DNA of 33,487 nt from Ancalomicrobiaceae bacterium. GTDB taxonomy: Bacteria > Pseudomonadota > Alphaproteobacteria > Rhizobiales > Ancalomicrobiaceae. Location: assembly GCA_031291595.1 (NCBI GenBank), contig JARLIU010000225.1, forward strand, positions 1 through 33,487, written 5' to 3'. Positions 32,813-33,487 of the stretch are shown piece after piece (positions within the stretch are counted from its first letter, which is position 1; every line of letters begins with the position of its first letter). Below the pieces are notes generated by a model, which searched no databases, was not told where the DNA came from, and saw only the letters and a list, made by a program, of their open reading frames with translations. Position numbers and translations under genes: made by a program.

Positions 32813-33441
32813 TGCCGCAAACCCTGTCGTTCACCTCATCGCTGCATTCTACCGGCGGCGACGCTCCGACCGGCCGGTACGACGCATCGCTCGAGGACCC
32901 CGACGAGGGCCTGTTTGCCCTCGTCAGCGCTAAAGGAATGCCGGCCGAGGCCGAATTGGCGGCCCGTTCGGTACGCGAGATCCTGCGGCGCTCGCTCATG
33001 GGGCAGACGGTGCCGCTCGGTGAACGGGTGCTGATTGCCGAGGAAGCGCTCGAGTCGATCGCATGGGTGTTGCGGGAGGATGCCGAAGCCAAGCGCACGA
33101 GCCCCGTCGCGTTGGCCTACGTCGTCGCGCTGGTTGCCGACGGCTGGCTCGCCGCGGTTGCATTGGGCGAGGCGACGCTGCACGTGGTCCGCTCCGGCTC
33201 GCTCTATCGTCTGGTTGGCCGGGATGCGCTCACCGACGAGGCGACCACCGCAACCAAACGCGTCGTTCGGCTGCTGCCGGGAGACCGGCTGCTGCTGTCG
33301 TCGGCCGCTCTGGCTCGGCATCTTGACGAGCCGACGCTGGCGCATGAGATACGGGCGTTTGGCGAAGACTGGGCCAGACGCCTGGTGGCGCGCCACGCCG
33401 GGGCCGATCCGATCAATGCAATCGAGATCGGCTGCATCTGA
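32812..33441 (+). CDS. degenerate PP2C-like protein in the PppA position
   Basis: The 209-residue product aligns end to end with PP2C phosphatases of the T6SS PppA type: GLFALVSAKGMPAEAELAAR matches the GLF-VADGMGG-AGE-A region, VVRSGSLYRLVGRDALTDE the RDG-L-QLT-DH region, LLPGDRLLLSSAALARHL the PGD-LLL-SDGL region, and GADPINAIEI the DN-T region. But the metal-binding aspartates are replaced: DGMGG reads AKGMP, the GDS motif reads GEA, SDGL reads SAAL, and DN reads DP. Only the first Asp (D24 near RYDAS) may survive. It is therefore likely inactive. It overlaps tagF by one base and ends the operon. Confidence 0.72.
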   Translation: MPQTLSFTSSLHSTGGDAPTGRYDASLEDPDEGLFALVSAKGMPAEAELAARSVREILRRSLMGQTVPLGERVLIAEEALESIAWVLREDAEAKRTSPVALAYVVALVADGWLAAVALGEATLHVVRSGSLYRLVGRDALTDEATTATKRVVRLLPGDRLLLSSAALARHLDEPTLAHEIRAFGEDWARRLVARHAGADPINAIEIGCI

Positions 33442-33487
33442 ACCGGTGCGGAATCTCCGCCGCGCGTGGTCAGGGGGGGCAAGCTCC

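Noticed and set aside
1-33487. tRNA, rRNA, CRISPR, IS or phage integration sites
   Set aside because: No repeat-spacer array, transposase, integrase or cloverleaf-like sequence was seen on reading both strands; the locus reads as a continuous T6SS island.

Overview
The window is GC-rich proteobacterial DNA, and the gene families and gene style point to Alphaproteobacteria. A Hyphomicrobiales or Rhodospirillales member is my guess, because no rRNA or housekeeping marker is present. It carries what looks like a complete type VI secretion system (T6SS) locus: all thirteen core genes tssA to tssM are recognisable, along with fha/tagH, tagF, a Ser/Thr kinase, a PP2C-fold protein and a sigma-54 activator.

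Layout. (1) 1-917: a GNAT-type acetyltransferase, possibly cut by the window edge. (2) 1095-11956, plus strand: two membrane sensor-like proteins, a membrane-bound RsbU/SpoIIE-type phosphatase, then tssA, tssB, tssC, tssE, tssF and tssG. A good -24/-12 element lies upstream of the first sensor. (3) 11999-14800, minus strand: an anti-sigma-type HATPase, a STAS anti-sigma antagonist, a short VgrG and an unrecognised 120-residue protein. (4) 15080-16272, plus strand: a soluble HAMP-like coiled-coil protein and a ParA/MinD-like ATPase. (5) 16208-22152, minus strand: clpV, a GAF-AAA+-Fis sigma-54 activator and a cytosolic Ser/Thr kinase. (6) 22455-22970, minus strand: hcp, with its own strong -24/-12 promoter and a terminator. 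(7) 23688-33441, plus strand: fha, tssJ, tssK, tssL, tssM, tagF and a degenerate PP2C-like protein, mostly overlapping or tightly spaced.

How the parts fit. TssJ-L-M form the envelope complex. TssE-F-G-K with VgrG form the baseplate and tip. TssA, TssB/C and Hcp make the contractile sheath and tube, and ClpV recycles the sheath. Two signalling layers sit on top. One is threonine-phosphorylation-like (kinase, FHA protein, PP2C-like protein), but its PP2C lacks most metal-binding aspartates. The other is a complete Rsb-style partner switch (sensor phosphatase, STAS, HATPase) with two additional sensors, a HAMP-like adaptor and a ParA-like ATPase. This second layer, threaded between T6SS structural genes, is the most unusual thing in the window. 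No PAAR protein, classical effector/immunity pair, tRNA, IS element or CRISPR array was seen.
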